A DNA stretch of 64,000 nt. It comes from JABDJZ01 sp047619685 (lineage in GTDB: Bacteria > Bacteroidota > Rhodothermia > Rhodothermales > UBA10348). How positions within the stretch are numbered: the first letter of the stretch is position 1; each line of letters opens with the position of its first letter. The stretch lies in contig JBLHLC010000005.1 of NCBI GenBank assembly GCA_047619685.1, forward strand, positions 76,151-140,150, written 5' to 3'. The notes under the pieces are model-generated. The model was not told where the DNA came from, did no database searches, and saw nothing but the letters and a program-made list of their open reading frames with translations. This document shows positions 9,343-18,387 of the stretch, piece by piece. The position numbers were made by a program, and so were the translations under genes.

Positions 9343-10055
9343 CTACCCATAGTCGCGACTCTCGACACGAGACGATCTAGGTGAGATTCCGCAAGCAAGG
9401 GCACTGAAAACGCCTGTAGGATAGTCTGCTCTTTCAATGAGGGTGGCGAGCGCGATGGTACTGAGAGGGGCCTGCGGCGCCGGTTTAACGATGACCGGGC
9501 ACCCCACGGCCAGGGCGGGCGCCACCTTGTGCAGGACCAGGTTGAGTGGAAAGTTGAAAGGCGTAATGCACGCGATTGGCCCAATCGGATCCTCGTAGTA
9601 AAAGCAATCTTTCCCTGGCCGGCATCAAAGTCGAGCGGAACGGTCTCGCCGGAGAATCTGAGTGCCTCGGCAGCCGCGGTCTTGACCGTGGTAACACACC
9701 GTGTAATCTCGTTGCGTGCGTAGCTGATGGGCTTGCCCCCTTCCTGCACGATCAACCGGGCCAGTTCCTCCCCATTCTCGGCGATCAGCGCGCCCAGTTT
9801 CTCCAACCCGGCTGCCCGCTTGCCCGAAGACCATTTGCGGAACGGTCCAAACGCGTCAGCCGCAGATTGAATAGCCAACTCCATCTGCTTCTTGGTCGCG
9901 TTCGGCAATCGAGCCAACTCGGTGCCGGAGTACTTGTCCAGCACGGTGGTAAACGAGCCATCTCCGGCGTCGACCCACTCGTTGGCGATAAAATTGGCAT
10001 CGCGGTACAAACTGCCGCTGGCTGCTCTGTCTGCCGACATTCTTTCTTCAGTCAT
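9343..10055 (-). pseudogene. Aldehyde dehydrogenase remnant, frameshifted and 3'-truncated
   Basis: From ATG 10055 about 150 codons read as the N-terminus of an NAD-dependent aldehyde dehydrogenase (FIANEWVDAGDGSFTTVLDK, then RLIVQEGGKPISYARNEI, a classic ALDH segment). Near base 9609 one base is missing: the other frame gives CFYYEDPIGPIACITPFNFP and APALAVGCPVIVKPAPQAPL, the expected continuation. That frame ends after DYPTGVFSALACG at about 9400. The catalytic Cys and Glu domain, about 250 residues, is absent. The remnant lies just upstream of osmC on the same strand, so a deletion probably brought the two together. Confidence 0.85.
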
Positions 10056-10121
10056 TGTGGCTCTGGCTCGCTATGTGGCTGGCGTCCGCGCGCTGGACAA
10101 GTTCGCGTGGATGGCCATTCT

Positions 10122-12863
10122 TCAAACTCCCATGGAGGCAGTACCCATGGCGGTTCCGGTGCGCTGGCGCCCCAAGGCGGACTCGCTGAATATCCGCAGG
10201 CCCAGATCGTGTTCGTAGCCGTGAATCTCCTTCACGTCAAGAGCGACCAAAAAGGCCAGAATTTCGGGACTCAGCACCTGGCCAGGCACCAGAACCGGGA
10301 AGCCCGGCGGATACGGAATGACGAAGGAGGCAGATACGACCTCCCGCCCGAGAGCCATGAGGCTGGCGCACTCCCCAAAGGTGGCGTGCCCGCATTGGTC
10401 CGCCTGGTAGGCCAGGAAATAGGCTTCCCGAAGGTTGCCTCCAGGAAGTCCGGGGATTGCCTGGAATGAGGCGTGAAACCGGCTGAAGTCCGGCAGCGGG
10501 GGGACCTCGTGGGTCAACGACCGCTGGCTGGCCAGTTGCTCCGACCGCTCCTCGTTGTTCATGGACTCAAACCCCGCATCGAGTTCATCCACGATCTGCA
10601 GCAAGACCCGTATCAGGTATGCGACTGATCCGCGTGTGGTACCGATGTTCGTCATGAACAGAACGGTGTTGCGCGAAGTCTTGTTAATCTGGATGCCGAA
10701 TTTATCCATGAGAAAGCGATTCTTGAAGGTGTCGCCATCCACGCCGGTTCTCCCGACGAAAAGGTTGATCTTCGTGGGATCCAGGACAAGGTCGTCCTGC
10801 GCCCAGGCGCTTTCCATTCGGTTCCAGCCGGTGTCCTCGTTGTAGTACTCGCCCAACCCCGAATTCCGATGCTCGGCAGGGATCAGGTCTCCCGCCGCCA
10901 ACACGTCGAAGTACTTTCGAAGCTTCGGATGGTCTGTGATTTTGGCGCGCAGGAGCATCGCCAACTCTACGCTTTTTTCGACCAGTTCGTAGCCTTCGAA
11001 CTCTACCTGCCGCCGACCCACGTCCAGAGATCCGAGGATTTGGTAATTGGGCGAGGTGCTGGTATGCGTCATGTAGGCCTCTTGAAACGACGCTTCAGAC
11101 CGGCGCTGGTATTCCTCGTCCCAGATGTGGATCATCGATCCCTGCCTGAAGGACGACAGGGTCTTGTGCGTGCTTTGCGTGGCATAGACCCTGATTCGGA
11201 CTCTGTCTGGATCCGGCATACCGGGGATTGGGTCAGAGCCGCCACCGGCCTCCTCGCGGGCCAGGATGTATGCCTCCCGATACGCTGCTGAGCGGTATTT
11301 ATCTGAGAGTTTGGCGGCAACGTACATAGCCGTTCGCTGCCGGTAAATGTGCGAGAATCCTGCAAATGCGAACCACGCTTCGTCCCAGAGAAACACCATG
11401 TCGGGCTTGATCGCGAGCACCTCTTCCATGACACGTTCCACGTTGTACACCAATCCGTCGAATGTGCAGTTGGTCAAGAGCAGCATCTTGACCCGGTTTA
11501 GCTGTCCTGCCTCAGACAATTGTAACAGCTTATCCTTGATGTGGGCGATGGGCACCGCGCCGTACATCGAGAACTCCGCCAGCGGATAGGAGTCGAGGTA
11601 TACCGGGTGGGCGCCGGAAAGAACAAGGCCGTAGTGATGGCTCTTGTGGCAATCGCGGTCGATCAGCACCAGGTCGCCAGGCGCCACAAGTGCCTGAACG
11701 ACGATTTTGTTCGATGTGCTCGTACCGTTTGTGACAAAGAACGTCCGCTCCGCGCCAAAGGCACGGGCAGCGTGCTCCTGGGCTTCTTTGAGGGTTCCTG
11801 TTGGCTGCAGCAACGAATCGAGGTCGCCGGTCGTCGCACTGGTTTCAGCAAGGAACATGTTTCGGCCATAAAAATCGCCAAAATCACGGATCCAGTGGGA
11901 CTTGAAGACCGAGTTGCCGCGCGAAATGGGCATGGCATGGAACACCCCGGTTGGCTTCTTGCTGTACTCCATCAAGGCCGAAAAGAAGGGCGTGGCGTAC
12001 CGCTCTTTGATGCCCTGGACGATGGTCAGGTGGAGCTCCTGGAAGTCCTCTCTGCCGTAAAAAATGCGGCGGAAGTCCTCCATGGTTGAGTCCTCCAAGT
12101 TCGAAACCGGCGTATCGGTGATGTAGTAGCGGTCCACGTCCGGCCGAAACTCGGCAAGCAGTCTTCCGAGGGCGGGGCCTCGCTCATTCTCGGTCAGCTT
12201 GCTTGATGCGGAGTCGAGGACGGGCCCTACAAATTCCTTGAGTAGTCCCTCGGCGTTTGCCGACGCAAACGACGGTCCGAAACGGATGACGCACGCCTGA
12301 ATATTCGAGTTGAGTACGAGCGCGATAAGCGCATCCTGGAAGGACCGGGCGACGACCAGCTCGTAAGCGAATTCCTCCTGCGGATCCCGGATTTCGGACA
12401 GCTTTTCTTTCAGGCCAGCTTCTTCCTCGCTCGATAAGTTGTCGACGAAGAGCACCTCGAAGTACTTCTGATTGGTGCCCCCACGGTTGTCGATCGAGCT
12501 TCGGATTTGTTCATCGTTCAGTGCGCTCAGGGAGACCTCGGGGTCGCTCCGGAAGGCGTCGCTGCTTAGGTCCCTCACAAGATTTCGGACCGCAGTTGAA
12601 AAGCCCACGACTTCGTGTGCCACCAGCCGCTCACGAAGACGGCGCACGGTCGCGGCACCTGGAAACGCCCAGTACTGCTCCAATACGTCAAGGTCGTCCA
12701 GCAGGAGGAAGGCCTCCCTCGCATTAGACTCCGTCCGTTCAGCGGCGACTAGTCCGGCAACGCCCTTGAGCCGGTTCCAGATGGACCCGCGGAGGCGTGA
12801 GACATTGAAGTGTGCCGCGGAAGGCTTTGATTCACTACCGCTGGCCTCGGGTTCGATTCCCAT
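10122..12863 (-). CDS. Large PLP-dependent Orn/Lys/Arg decarboxylase
   Basis: 913 residues, longer than the 710-755 of E. coli SpeF/CadA/AdiA because of an extended N-terminal wing (about 1-330). The fold-type I core has ATTGDLDSLLQPTGTLKEAQ, the aspartate-containing FLWDEAWFAFAGFSHIYRQR, and the PLP lysine in TQSTHKTLSSFRQGS (about residue 575). The C-terminal domain (FVIPYPPGFPVLVPGQ) matches the OKR_DC_1_C domain. It would decarboxylate ornithine, lysine or arginine to a polyamine precursor or for acid resistance; substrate undecided. ATG 12863 is chosen because it overlaps the VOC stop (TGATG); a TTG codon just upstream is less likely. Confidence 0.9.
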   Translation of the reverse strand: MGIEPEASGSESKPSAAHFNVSRLRGSIWNRLKGVAGLVAAERTESNAREAFLLLDDLDVLEQYWAFPGAATVRRLRERLVAHEVVGFSTAVRNLVRDLSSDAFRSDPEVSLSALNDEQIRSSIDNRGGTNQKYFEVLFVDNLSSEEEAGLKEKLSEIRDPQEEFAYELVVARSFQDALIALVLNSNIQACVIRFGPSFASANAEGLLKEFVGPVLDSASSKLTENERGPALGRLLAEFRPDVDRYYITDTPVSNLEDSTMEDFRRIFYGREDFQELHLTIVQGIKERYATPFFSALMEYSKKPTGVFHAMPISRGNSVFKSHWIRDFGDFYGRNMFLAETSATTGDLDSLLQPTGTLKEAQEHAARAFGAERTFFVTNGTSTSNKIVVQALVAPGDLVLIDRDCHKSHHYGLVLSGAHPVYLDSYPLAEFSMYGAVPIAHIKDKLLQLSEAGQLNRVKMLLLTNCTFDGLVYNVERVMEEVLAIKPDMVFLWDEAWFAFAGFSHIYRQRTAMYVAAKLSDKYRSAAYREAYILAREEAGGGSDPIPGMPDPDRVRIRVYATQSTHKTLSSFRQGSMIHIWDEEYQRRSEASFQEAYMTHTSTSPNYQILGSLDVGRRQVEFEGYELVEKSVELAMLLRAKITDHPKLRKYFDVLAAGDLIPAEHRNSGLGEYYNEDTGWNRMESAWAQDDLVLDPTKINLFVGRTGVDGDTFKNRFLMDKFGIQINKTSRNTVLFMTNIGTTRGSVAYLIRVLLQIVDELDAGFESMNNEERSEQLASQRSLTHEVPPLPDFSRFHASFQAIPGLPGGNLREAYFLAYQADQCGHATFGECASLMALGREVVSASFVIPYPPGFPVLVPGQVLSPEILAFLVALDVKEIHGYEHDLGLRIFSESALGRQRTGTAMGTASMGV

Positions 12864-13291
12864 CAAGATCTTGAATGCAAGGCGAGACGATTGCCTTCGG
12901 TATCAATGAACAGGGCGAAATGCCCTGCCCGCTCGCTGATCAGCGTCTTGGGCATTACCACCCGTCCCCCTGCTGCTTCAACCCGGGACAGCACCTCATT
13001 CAGATCAGGCCCGCCGTTAAGGTAAATCAACGGCCCAACAGTACTGGGTACGCACCCTGGACCAACCACGACGGCGCCGCCAATTCCCGCCTTGGCGGGA
13101 AACAAGGCCATCACAAACTCGCTCGTGTGTGTGATATCCATGGTCATCCCATAAATGTCATTGTAGAAACCCGCGGCCCTGTAGATGTCAAGCGCGGGTA
13201 TTTCGAACCAGGTCACATAGTCCCGCAGAGGCGGTCGTCTTACGTTTCCGCTCGGCGACTTGCCGCCGGACGGAGAGTGCCCATCTGTCAT
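12863..13291 (-). CDS. VOC family (glyoxalase/bleomycin-resistance fold) protein
   Basis: 142 residues with one or two beta-alpha-beta-beta-beta modules: YVTWFEIPALDIYRAAGFYN at the start, GPLIYLNGGPDLNEVLSRVE in the middle and GHFALFIDTEGNRLALHS at the end, the standard YdhR/PhnB-like signature. The function could be dioxygenase, isomerase or antibiotic binding; nothing in the sequence decides. ATG 13291 gives the usual family length; longer readings include non-homologous sequence. Its stop overlaps the decarboxylase start (TGATG). Confidence 0.85.
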   Translation of the reverse strand: MTDGHSPSGGKSPSGNVRRPPLRDYVTWFEIPALDIYRAAGFYNDIYGMTMDITHTSEFVMALFPAKAGIGGAVVVGPGCVPSTVGPLIYLNGGPDLNEVLSRVEAAGGRVVMPKTLISERAGHFALFIDTEGNRLALHSRS

Positions 13292-13427
13292 CTCACCGTG
13301 TCGTCTGTACCAATCACGCGCACGGGGCAGAGCCCGGGAGGCACCGAAAGGAAGTGTGGAAGGGTCCTCTTGCGGAAGAAGAGGGATACGACACCCGCCA
13401 CGACGGGAGAAATGGCAAGGGCGAAGC

Positions 13428-13685
13428 CACACCCTTCACTACCATTCGCCGAATAAGAGGAGTCATGATTCTGTTGAGCCATGTGTGTGGGACAATGTCC
13501 ATCTGCATCTTCATGTCCACAATGTCGGAGTTCCGTGAGACAGTGAAAACGGTATCCCAGATCGTACCGCCAGCATCCGAGATCATTCGCACGCGATCGT
13601 TCTCAGCGTACTCTGAAACCTCAAGTTCAACAGTTTCTTTGCGGCCGTTCATGACGCGGGTTTCGCGAAAGCGGGTCCCGACGCT
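13428..13685 (-). pseudogene. SRPBCC fragment lacking both ends
   Basis: About 86 codons resemble the central and C-terminal part of a polyketide-cyclase/SRPBCC protein: SVGTRFRETRVMNGRKETVE, then WDTVFTVS and HTWLNRIMTPLIRRMVVKGV. There is no start codon before the fragment, since the reading frame comes directly out of the ABM gene tail at about 13685, and after KGV the frame becomes unrelated. In another frame just downstream (13288-13428) there is a hydrophobic helix ending in FFRKRT, perhaps the tail of a third protein. Two deletions therefore probably shaped this spot. Confidence 0.6.
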
Positions 13686-13989
13686 CAACAACCTCATAGT
13701 GGGCGCACACCTCATCCCACCGACTCAAGATAGCCTTGGCGGCATCTGGCACGTAGGCACGCTTGTAGTCCTCGCCCTGAAACTCGACGACATTTTGCAG
13801 TGATTCGAAAGTCATGATTGTCACGAATTCCACCTCTTCGCCCAGGTCTCGAGAAATAAGTTCGAGACTGCGGTAGCCGGGAATACCCTTGGCTTCGATG
13901 CCTGGAAGTACCTCCCGGTGAAGTAGAAGTCGGTATGCCTCGGCGTTCTCGGGAGACGTCCACCCGTGCCAGATACGTTTGATTGCCAT
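13627..13989 (-). CDS. Antibiotic biosynthesis monooxygenase (ABM)-fold protein with foreign tail
   Basis: 120 residues. Residues 1-100 form a ferredoxin-like ABM/DUF1330-type unit (MAIKRIWHGWTSPENAEAYR, then VEFVTIMTFESLQNVVEFQG and ILSRWDEVCAHYEVVE). The natural C-terminus would follow HYEV. Here the frame runs about 20 codons into the SRPBCC remnant, giving a non-homologous arginine- and proline-rich tail. The domain itself looks complete, so it may still be functional. Family members act as small monooxygenases or heme/quinone-binding proteins. Confidence 0.75.
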   Translation of the reverse strand: MAIKRIWHGWTSPENAEAYRLLLHREVLPGIEAKGIPGYRSLELISRDLGEEVEFVTIMTFESLQNVVEFQGEDYKRAYVPDAAKAILSRWDEVCAHYEVVERRDPLSRNPRHERPQRNC

Positions 13990-14001
13990 TGGTTTCCCTA
14001 C

Positions 14002-14033
14002 GCTTCAGATGCTTCAGATGCTTCAGATGCTTC
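14002..14033. repeat. 9-base tandem repeat (GCTTCAGAT x3 plus partial)
   Basis: Three perfect copies of GCTTCAGAT followed by GCTTC lie in the 48-base spacer between the lipoprotein stop and the ABM start. On the transcribed strand this places ATCTGAAGC repeats before the ABM ATG, near the ribosome-binding region, and could vary spacing by slippage. A tenfold-shorter related word occurs at 6173-6184 only once. Confidence 0.8.
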
Positions 14034-14037
14034 TCTT

Positions 14038-14478
14038 CTACCGCTTCTCCTCCCGGAGGATCGAGGTGAAGGCGACCCCGCTTTCGATGAATTCTCTCAG
14101 CTCTGAACCAGGCCGCGCCGTAGGAATATGTTGATATTCAGCAGATTCGAAAATTCGATTGAAGATCGCCTCCCGATCGTCCCAGCGGCCAGAATCGGCG
14201 TACTCAGTCATAAGGATTAGATCCCATTCTCTCGTCGAATCAGGCCTGGTGATCAAAGCCCGAAATGAAACAAGGTCGCCCGTCCGAAGAGCGATGTCTC
14301 TGGCTTGGGCCCAATTGTTTTGGATGTTGCCGACGTATTCTTCTTCACCACCCGGCAGGATATTGATCAAGTCAACGGCCCAAACTGACTCGGTCGGGTC
14401 AATTTGAACGTCATGATTCGGGGGTTCACAGCTTGCGAGCAGGGTGAAAGCGATGAGGAGTGGAGCTCTGAGTGACAT
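14038..14478 (-). CDS. Hypothetical lipoprotein
   Basis: 146 residues. A hydrophobic signal peptide ends in LLASC, a good lipobox (Cys about residue 17), so the protein should be lipid-anchored. The body (WAVDLINILPGGEEEYVGNI, REWDLILMTEYADSGRWDDR) is consistent with a dimeric ferredoxin-like fold similar in layout to ABM proteins, and the gene lies directly upstream of the ABM gene on the same strand. I do not recognise a specific family. Confidence 0.7.
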   Translation of the reverse strand: MSLRAPLLIAFTLLASCEPPNHDVQIDPTESVWAVDLINILPGGEEEYVGNIQNNWAQARDIALRTGDLVSFRALITRPDSTREWDLILMTEYADSGRWDDREAIFNRIFESAEYQHIPTARPGSELREFIESGVAFTSILREEKR

Positions 14479-14764
14479 TGTGAAAGGGCCTTGAGAGAAA
14501 GCGGAAGATCAGGTCTTTAACGGTCAGCACCTACTGCGTGAGACGCAGCTGCGTTAACAGAACCTGCTGGATCCTGACTCCCTGGGTGGATCAGAGAGCG
14601 CACACTTGCCGGACGATATCGCCAGCCCGCAGGGGTGTGGGGCTAGTCCGAGAACCTCCAGCCTGCACCAATCCTCCACGAATACGCTTCTCCAAAAGAA
14701 ACCCGCACCCACACCGTAGGTTCGCGCAATTCCCCAAGAAACCCCACCTCGCAAGGCCCTGAAC
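14479..14764. promoter_or_regulatory. Intergenic region upstream of valS with hairpin/palindrome
   Basis: This 286-base spacer separates the divergent lipoprotein gene and valS and should carry both promoters. At 14534-14548 there is CTGCGT-GAG-ACGCAG, a short perfect hairpin, and at 14543-14554 the 12-base palindrome ACGCAGCTGCGT. No T-box signature or obvious sigma-70 promoter was recognised. The palindrome may be an operator; evidence is only symmetry. Confidence 0.3.
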
Positions 14765-17407
14765 ATGGCTCAGGAAAAACGTCCCGCATACGACCCGCAG
14801 TCCATCGAGGAACGCTGGTACGACTATTGGGAGTCCCACGATCTCTTCAAGACGGCCCCGAATCCGGACAAGGATCCGCACGTGATCGTGATGCCGCCGC
14901 CGAATGTGACGGGCAGGCTTCACATGGGGCATGCCCTCCAGGACACGGTTCAGGACGCCATCACGCGCATCCGCCGGATGAAAGGAGAGGAGGCGTTGTG
15001 GCTTCCCGGGATGGACCACGCCGGCATTGCCACCCAGAACGTGGTCGAGCGCACGCTGAAGGCTGAAACGGGCCAGGATCGTCATGATCTGGGCCGCGAG
15101 GCTTTCGTGGAGAGGGTCTGGAAGTGGAAGGAGGAGTACGGCGGAATCATCTTGCAGCAGAAGCGCAGGATGGGAGACTCGGCGGATTGGTCCAAGGAGC
15201 GCTTTACCATGGACGACGGGTTCTCCCGGGCGGTCCAGGACGTGTTCGTCAAGCTCTACGAGGAGGGACTGGTCTACCGGGGCAAGTACCTGATCAACTG
15301 GTGCCCCGTGGACATGACGGCCATTTCCGATGAGGAAGTGGACAACGTGGAGCGCGATGGCCATCTGTGGTACATCAAGTACCCCCTCACGAGCGGGGAC
15401 GGGTTCATCACAATCGCCACGACGCGTCCGGAAACCATGCTGGGCGATTCCGCAATCGCTGTCCATCCGGAAGACGAACGGTACACCCATTTGGTCGGCC
15501 AGTCGGTGACTCTCCCGCTGGTGGGGCGCGAAATTCCGATTATCGCGGATGAGTACGTCAAGCCCGAGTTCGGCGCGGGCGCGCTCAAGATCACGCCCGG
15601 GCACGACAAGAATGACTTCGAGATCGGCAAGACCCACGGCCTCGAGACGTTCTCGATAATGAATCTGGACGCCACGCTCAACGAACTAGGCGGCAAGTAC
15701 GAGGGACTGGATCGGGTGGTCGCCCGCAAGGCGGTGGTCGCCGACCTGGAGGAGCAGGGTTTCCTCGTCAAGGTGGAGGACTACAAGACCCAGGTGCCGA
15801 TCTCGAGTAGGTCCAAGGCCGTCATTGAACCCCTGATCTCGCGTCAGTGGTTCGTCAAGATGAAACCCCTCGCCGAGCCAGCCATTGAGGCTGTGCGGAA
15901 CGGGACGGTCAAGTTTCATCCCAAGCGCTGGGAGAATGAGTACTTCCGTTGGCTCGAAAACATCCGCGACTGGACGATATCCCGTCAGCTCTGGTGGGGC
16001 CACCGCATCCCGGTCTGGTACTGGCTGGACGCGGACGGCGAGATTGACGAATCGAAAGGCTTTAAGGTGTCCGTGGAGCAGCCCGAGGCGGGCATGGTCC
16101 AGGATGAGGACGTCCTGGACACCTGGTTCAGCTCCTGGTTGTGGCCATTTGCCACATTGGGCTGGCCCAATCAGACCGAAGACCTGAAGTACTTCTACCC
16201 CGGTAGCGTGCTGGTTTCCGGGTACGACATCCTTTTCTTCTGGATTGCGCGCATGATCATGGCGGGTATCCACTTCATGGGGGAGGCGCCATACAAAGAC
16301 ATCTTCATCACGGGGATGATCAAGGACAAGCTCGGGCGATGGATGTCCAAGAGCCTGGGCAACGGCATTGACCCGTTGGACATGGTCGAGCAGTACGGAG
16401 CCGATGCCGTACGCTTCAGTCTGACGGTGCTTTGCGCGCAGGGTCAGGACATCAAGCTGGATCCCACCCGGTTTGAAATGGGTCGCAATTTCGCCAACAA
16501 GATCTGGAACGCGTTCAACGTATTCGGCCAGTTCCGGGATGACGGAAAGTCATACCCGCGGACCCGCGACTTTGCCGATCTCACGCTGGTGGAGCGCTGG
16601 ATGGTCTCGCGCCTGAACCAGACGATCATCCAGGTGGAGGAGGATATCGAGCGGTATCGTCTCAACGAGGCGCTGTCCAAGATATACTCCCTGTTCTGGG
16701 GCGATTACTGCGACTGGTTTCTGGAGCTCGTCAAACCTCCGTTTGGCGAAAAGATGAGCGACGAAACCATCGCGTTGGCCTCAGACCTTTTCGACCGCAT
16801 GTTGCATCTGCTGCATCCGTTCATGCCGTTTATCACGGAAGACCTCTGGTGGCAGCTTGAAAACCGCAAGGATGGAGAGTCACTGATGCGGAGCTCGTGG
16901 CCGGTGGCGGACCCGTCCCAGGTGGACGAGGAAGCGATCAACACCTTCGGTCTGATGCAGGAAGTCATTTCAGGCTTGCGAAACGTCAAATCCAGGTACG
17001 GTGTTGGACCTGGCAAGGAAATCGCGGCCACGCTGAGCGTGGATTCTGAAGCGGTGGCGGCCAGACTCAACGAATACCCGGACTACTTTCTGAAGCTGGC
17101 CCGTGTATCAGAACTCACGGTCGGCGTCGGCGCTGCCAGGCCAAAAGCCAGCGCGGCGTTTGTGGTCGGCGCGCACCAGGTTTTCGTACCCCTGGCTGGA
17201 ATGGTAGATCTTGAGGCGGAACGCGACAGACTCCAGAAGGAAATCGAGCAGAAGGAGAAGTTTCTGAACGGCGTGACCAGAAAGCTTCAGAACGAACAAT
17301 TCGTTTCAAGAGCTCCAGCAGACGTTGTCGAGAAAGAAAAACAGAAGGCTGCCGACTCGCGGGTTGAGCTGGAGAAACTGAAGGCTACATTCGCGGATCT
17401 GGGATAG
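14765..17407 (+). CDS. valS: Valyl-tRNA synthetase
   Basis: 880 residues, full family length. Class I signatures are PPPNVTGRLHMGHAL (HIGH, as HMGH, about residue 45) and GRWMSKSLGNGIDP (KMSKS, as WMSKS, about 523). Between them lie the CP1 editing domain (TTRPETMLGDSAIAVHPED) and the WFSSWLWPF/GYDILFFWIARM blocks characteristic of ValRS. After the anticodon-binding domain the C-terminal arm (about 810-880, LEAERDRLQKEIEQKEKFLN) is the ValRS-specific coiled coil that binds the tRNA elbow. It charges tRNA-Val with valine. Single-copy in this window, monocistronic by spacing. Confidence 0.97.
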   Translation: MAQEKRPAYDPQSIEERWYDYWESHDLFKTAPNPDKDPHVIVMPPPNVTGRLHMGHALQDTVQDAITRIRRMKGEEALWLPGMDHAGIATQNVVERTLKAETGQDRHDLGREAFVERVWKWKEEYGGIILQQKRRMGDSADWSKERFTMDDGFSRAVQDVFVKLYEEGLVYRGKYLINWCPVDMTAISDEEVDNVERDGHLWYIKYPLTSGDGFITIATTRPETMLGDSAIAVHPEDERYTHLVGQSVTLPLVGREIPIIADEYVKPEFGAGALKITPGHDKNDFEIGKTHGLETFSIMNLDATLNELGGKYEGLDRVVARKAVVADLEEQGFLVKVEDYKTQVPISSRSKAVIEPLISRQWFVKMKPLAEPAIEAVRNGTVKFHPKRWENEYFRWLENIRDWTISRQLWWGHRIPVWYWLDADGEIDESKGFKVSVEQPEAGMVQDEDVLDTWFSSWLWPFATLGWPNQTEDLKYFYPGSVLVSGYDILFFWIARMIMAGIHFMGEAPYKDIFITGMIKDKLGRWMSKSLGNGIDPLDMVEQYGADAVRFSLTVLCAQGQDIKLDPTRFEMGRNFANKIWNAFNVFGQFRDDGKSYPRTRDFADLTLVERWMVSRLNQTIIQVEEDIERYRLNEALSKIYSLFWGDYCDWFLELVKPPFGEKMSDETIALASDLFDRMLHLLHPFMPFITEDLWWQLENRKDGESLMRSSWPVADPSQVDEEAINTFGLMQEVISGLRNVKSRYGVGPGKEIAATLSVDSEAVAARLNEYPDYFLKLARVSELTVGVGAARPKASAAFVVGAHQVFVPLAGMVDLEAERDRLQKEIEQKEKFLNGVTRKLQNEQFVSRAPADVVEKEKQKAADSRVELEKLKATFADLG

Positions 17408-17505
17408 GACGCCTCTGGACGCCTTGACACACCCGCCTCGCGATCTGTGGGGTGATCCTCTCTCTTCCACAATTGCGTTCACCAGGGAAACACAAAGAGG
17501 GTATT

Positions 17506-18375
17506 ATGCGCGCGTTCTTGTTTCTGGTTTTGATATCTCTTGTTGCCCCGTTTCTTGGGGCGGTTCAGGCCCAAGATGTACGTCCGGCTGCGGCAGATAC
17601 CGTCCGGTCGCTTACGGAGATAGAGCTCCGCGACGGCTCCCGGTTTGTCGGCACGGTTGTTTCCGAAACGGACACCCAACTGATTCTGGTGACCACAGGG
17701 GGCACCGAAGTGAGGATCGAGAAATCCCAGATCGTGTCCAGAAGGGTAGTGTCAGGACGGTCCCGTGATGGCGACTTCCGTCAGTTTGATCCGAACGGAA
17801 CGCGCCTCTTTTTCGGGCCGACGGGCAGGTCCTTGGAGAAGGGTCGGGGATACGTGGCCGACTATTATGTGGTATTTGGCTTCGTCGCGTACGCAATCAC
17901 TGATCGAGTCACGCTGGCGGGCGGGACGTTCCTGATACCGCAGGCCGTCGGCGACTTGATCTACGTGGCCCCCAAGGTCACGCTGATTGAACGCGGGTCC
18001 GATGCCGGTAGTGTGGGTGTTCTGGCGGGCATGGTGAAAAATGAGACTGCGGGCATTCTTTACGGCGCCTGGACGCACGGGCGGCCGGATGGCGCACTGA
18101 CCCTCGGATTGGGTTTTGGATTTGGCAATGGAAAATTTGCCTCTGATCCTGTGATCATGCTTGGCGGGGAGAAGGCCATGGGGCGCAACACCAAGTTTAT
18201 TGGAGAGAGTTATCTGATTCCGACCGCAGGCGGAGGGGCCTGGGTAATGGGTGGCGTCCGGTTCTTTGGATCGCGTCTTGCCGCCGATCTGGGGCTCATG
18301 GGCTTTGTCGGTGCTGATGACGGCGGGTTTCCGGCGCTGCCGTGGCTCGGCTTTTCCTACAACTTCGGTCAGTAA
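17506..18375 (+). CDS. Exported protein, SH3-like N-terminus and probable beta-barrel
   Basis: 289 residues. Signal peptide (MRAFLFLVLISLVAPFLGAV, cleavage after QAQ). Residues about 25-70 resemble a small SH3-like barrel (ELRDGSRFVGTVVSETDTQL). The remainder alternates hydrophobic and glycine-rich strands (GGTFLIPQAVGDLIYVAPKV, LTLGLGFGFGNG) and ends in a phenylalanine-rich strand (GFSYNFGQ), typical of an outer-membrane barrel C-terminus. ATG 17506 follows an AAAGAGGG Shine-Dalgarno-like stretch. 12 bases before the carbamoyltransferase, so probably in one operon. Not assigned to a family. Confidence 0.75.
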   Translation: MRAFLFLVLISLVAPFLGAVQAQDVRPAAADTVRSLTEIELRDGSRFVGTVVSETDTQLILVTTGGTEVRIEKSQIVSRRVVSGRSRDGDFRQFDPNGTRLFFGPTGRSLEKGRGYVADYYVVFGFVAYAITDRVTLAGGTFLIPQAVGDLIYVAPKVTLIERGSDAGSVGVLAGMVKNETAGILYGAWTHGRPDGALTLGLGFGFGNGKFASDPVIMLGGEKAMGRNTKFIGESYLIPTAGGGAWVMGGVRFFGSRLAADLGLMGFVGADDGGFPALPWLGFSYNFGQ

Positions 18376-18387
18376 CCCGGCAGTCAG

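Noticed and set aside
9576..10469. 297-residue plus-strand frame near the ALDH remnant
   Set aside because: It spans two real minus-strand reading regions and has no recognisable domain.
14534..14554. Hairpin before valS as a T-box or terminator
   Set aside because: No T-tract follows and no T-box or specifier motif is visible; kept only as a palindrome.
14591..15637. 348-residue minus-strand frame opposite valS
   Set aside because: valS is fully supported on the plus strand and the antisense frame has no family motif.
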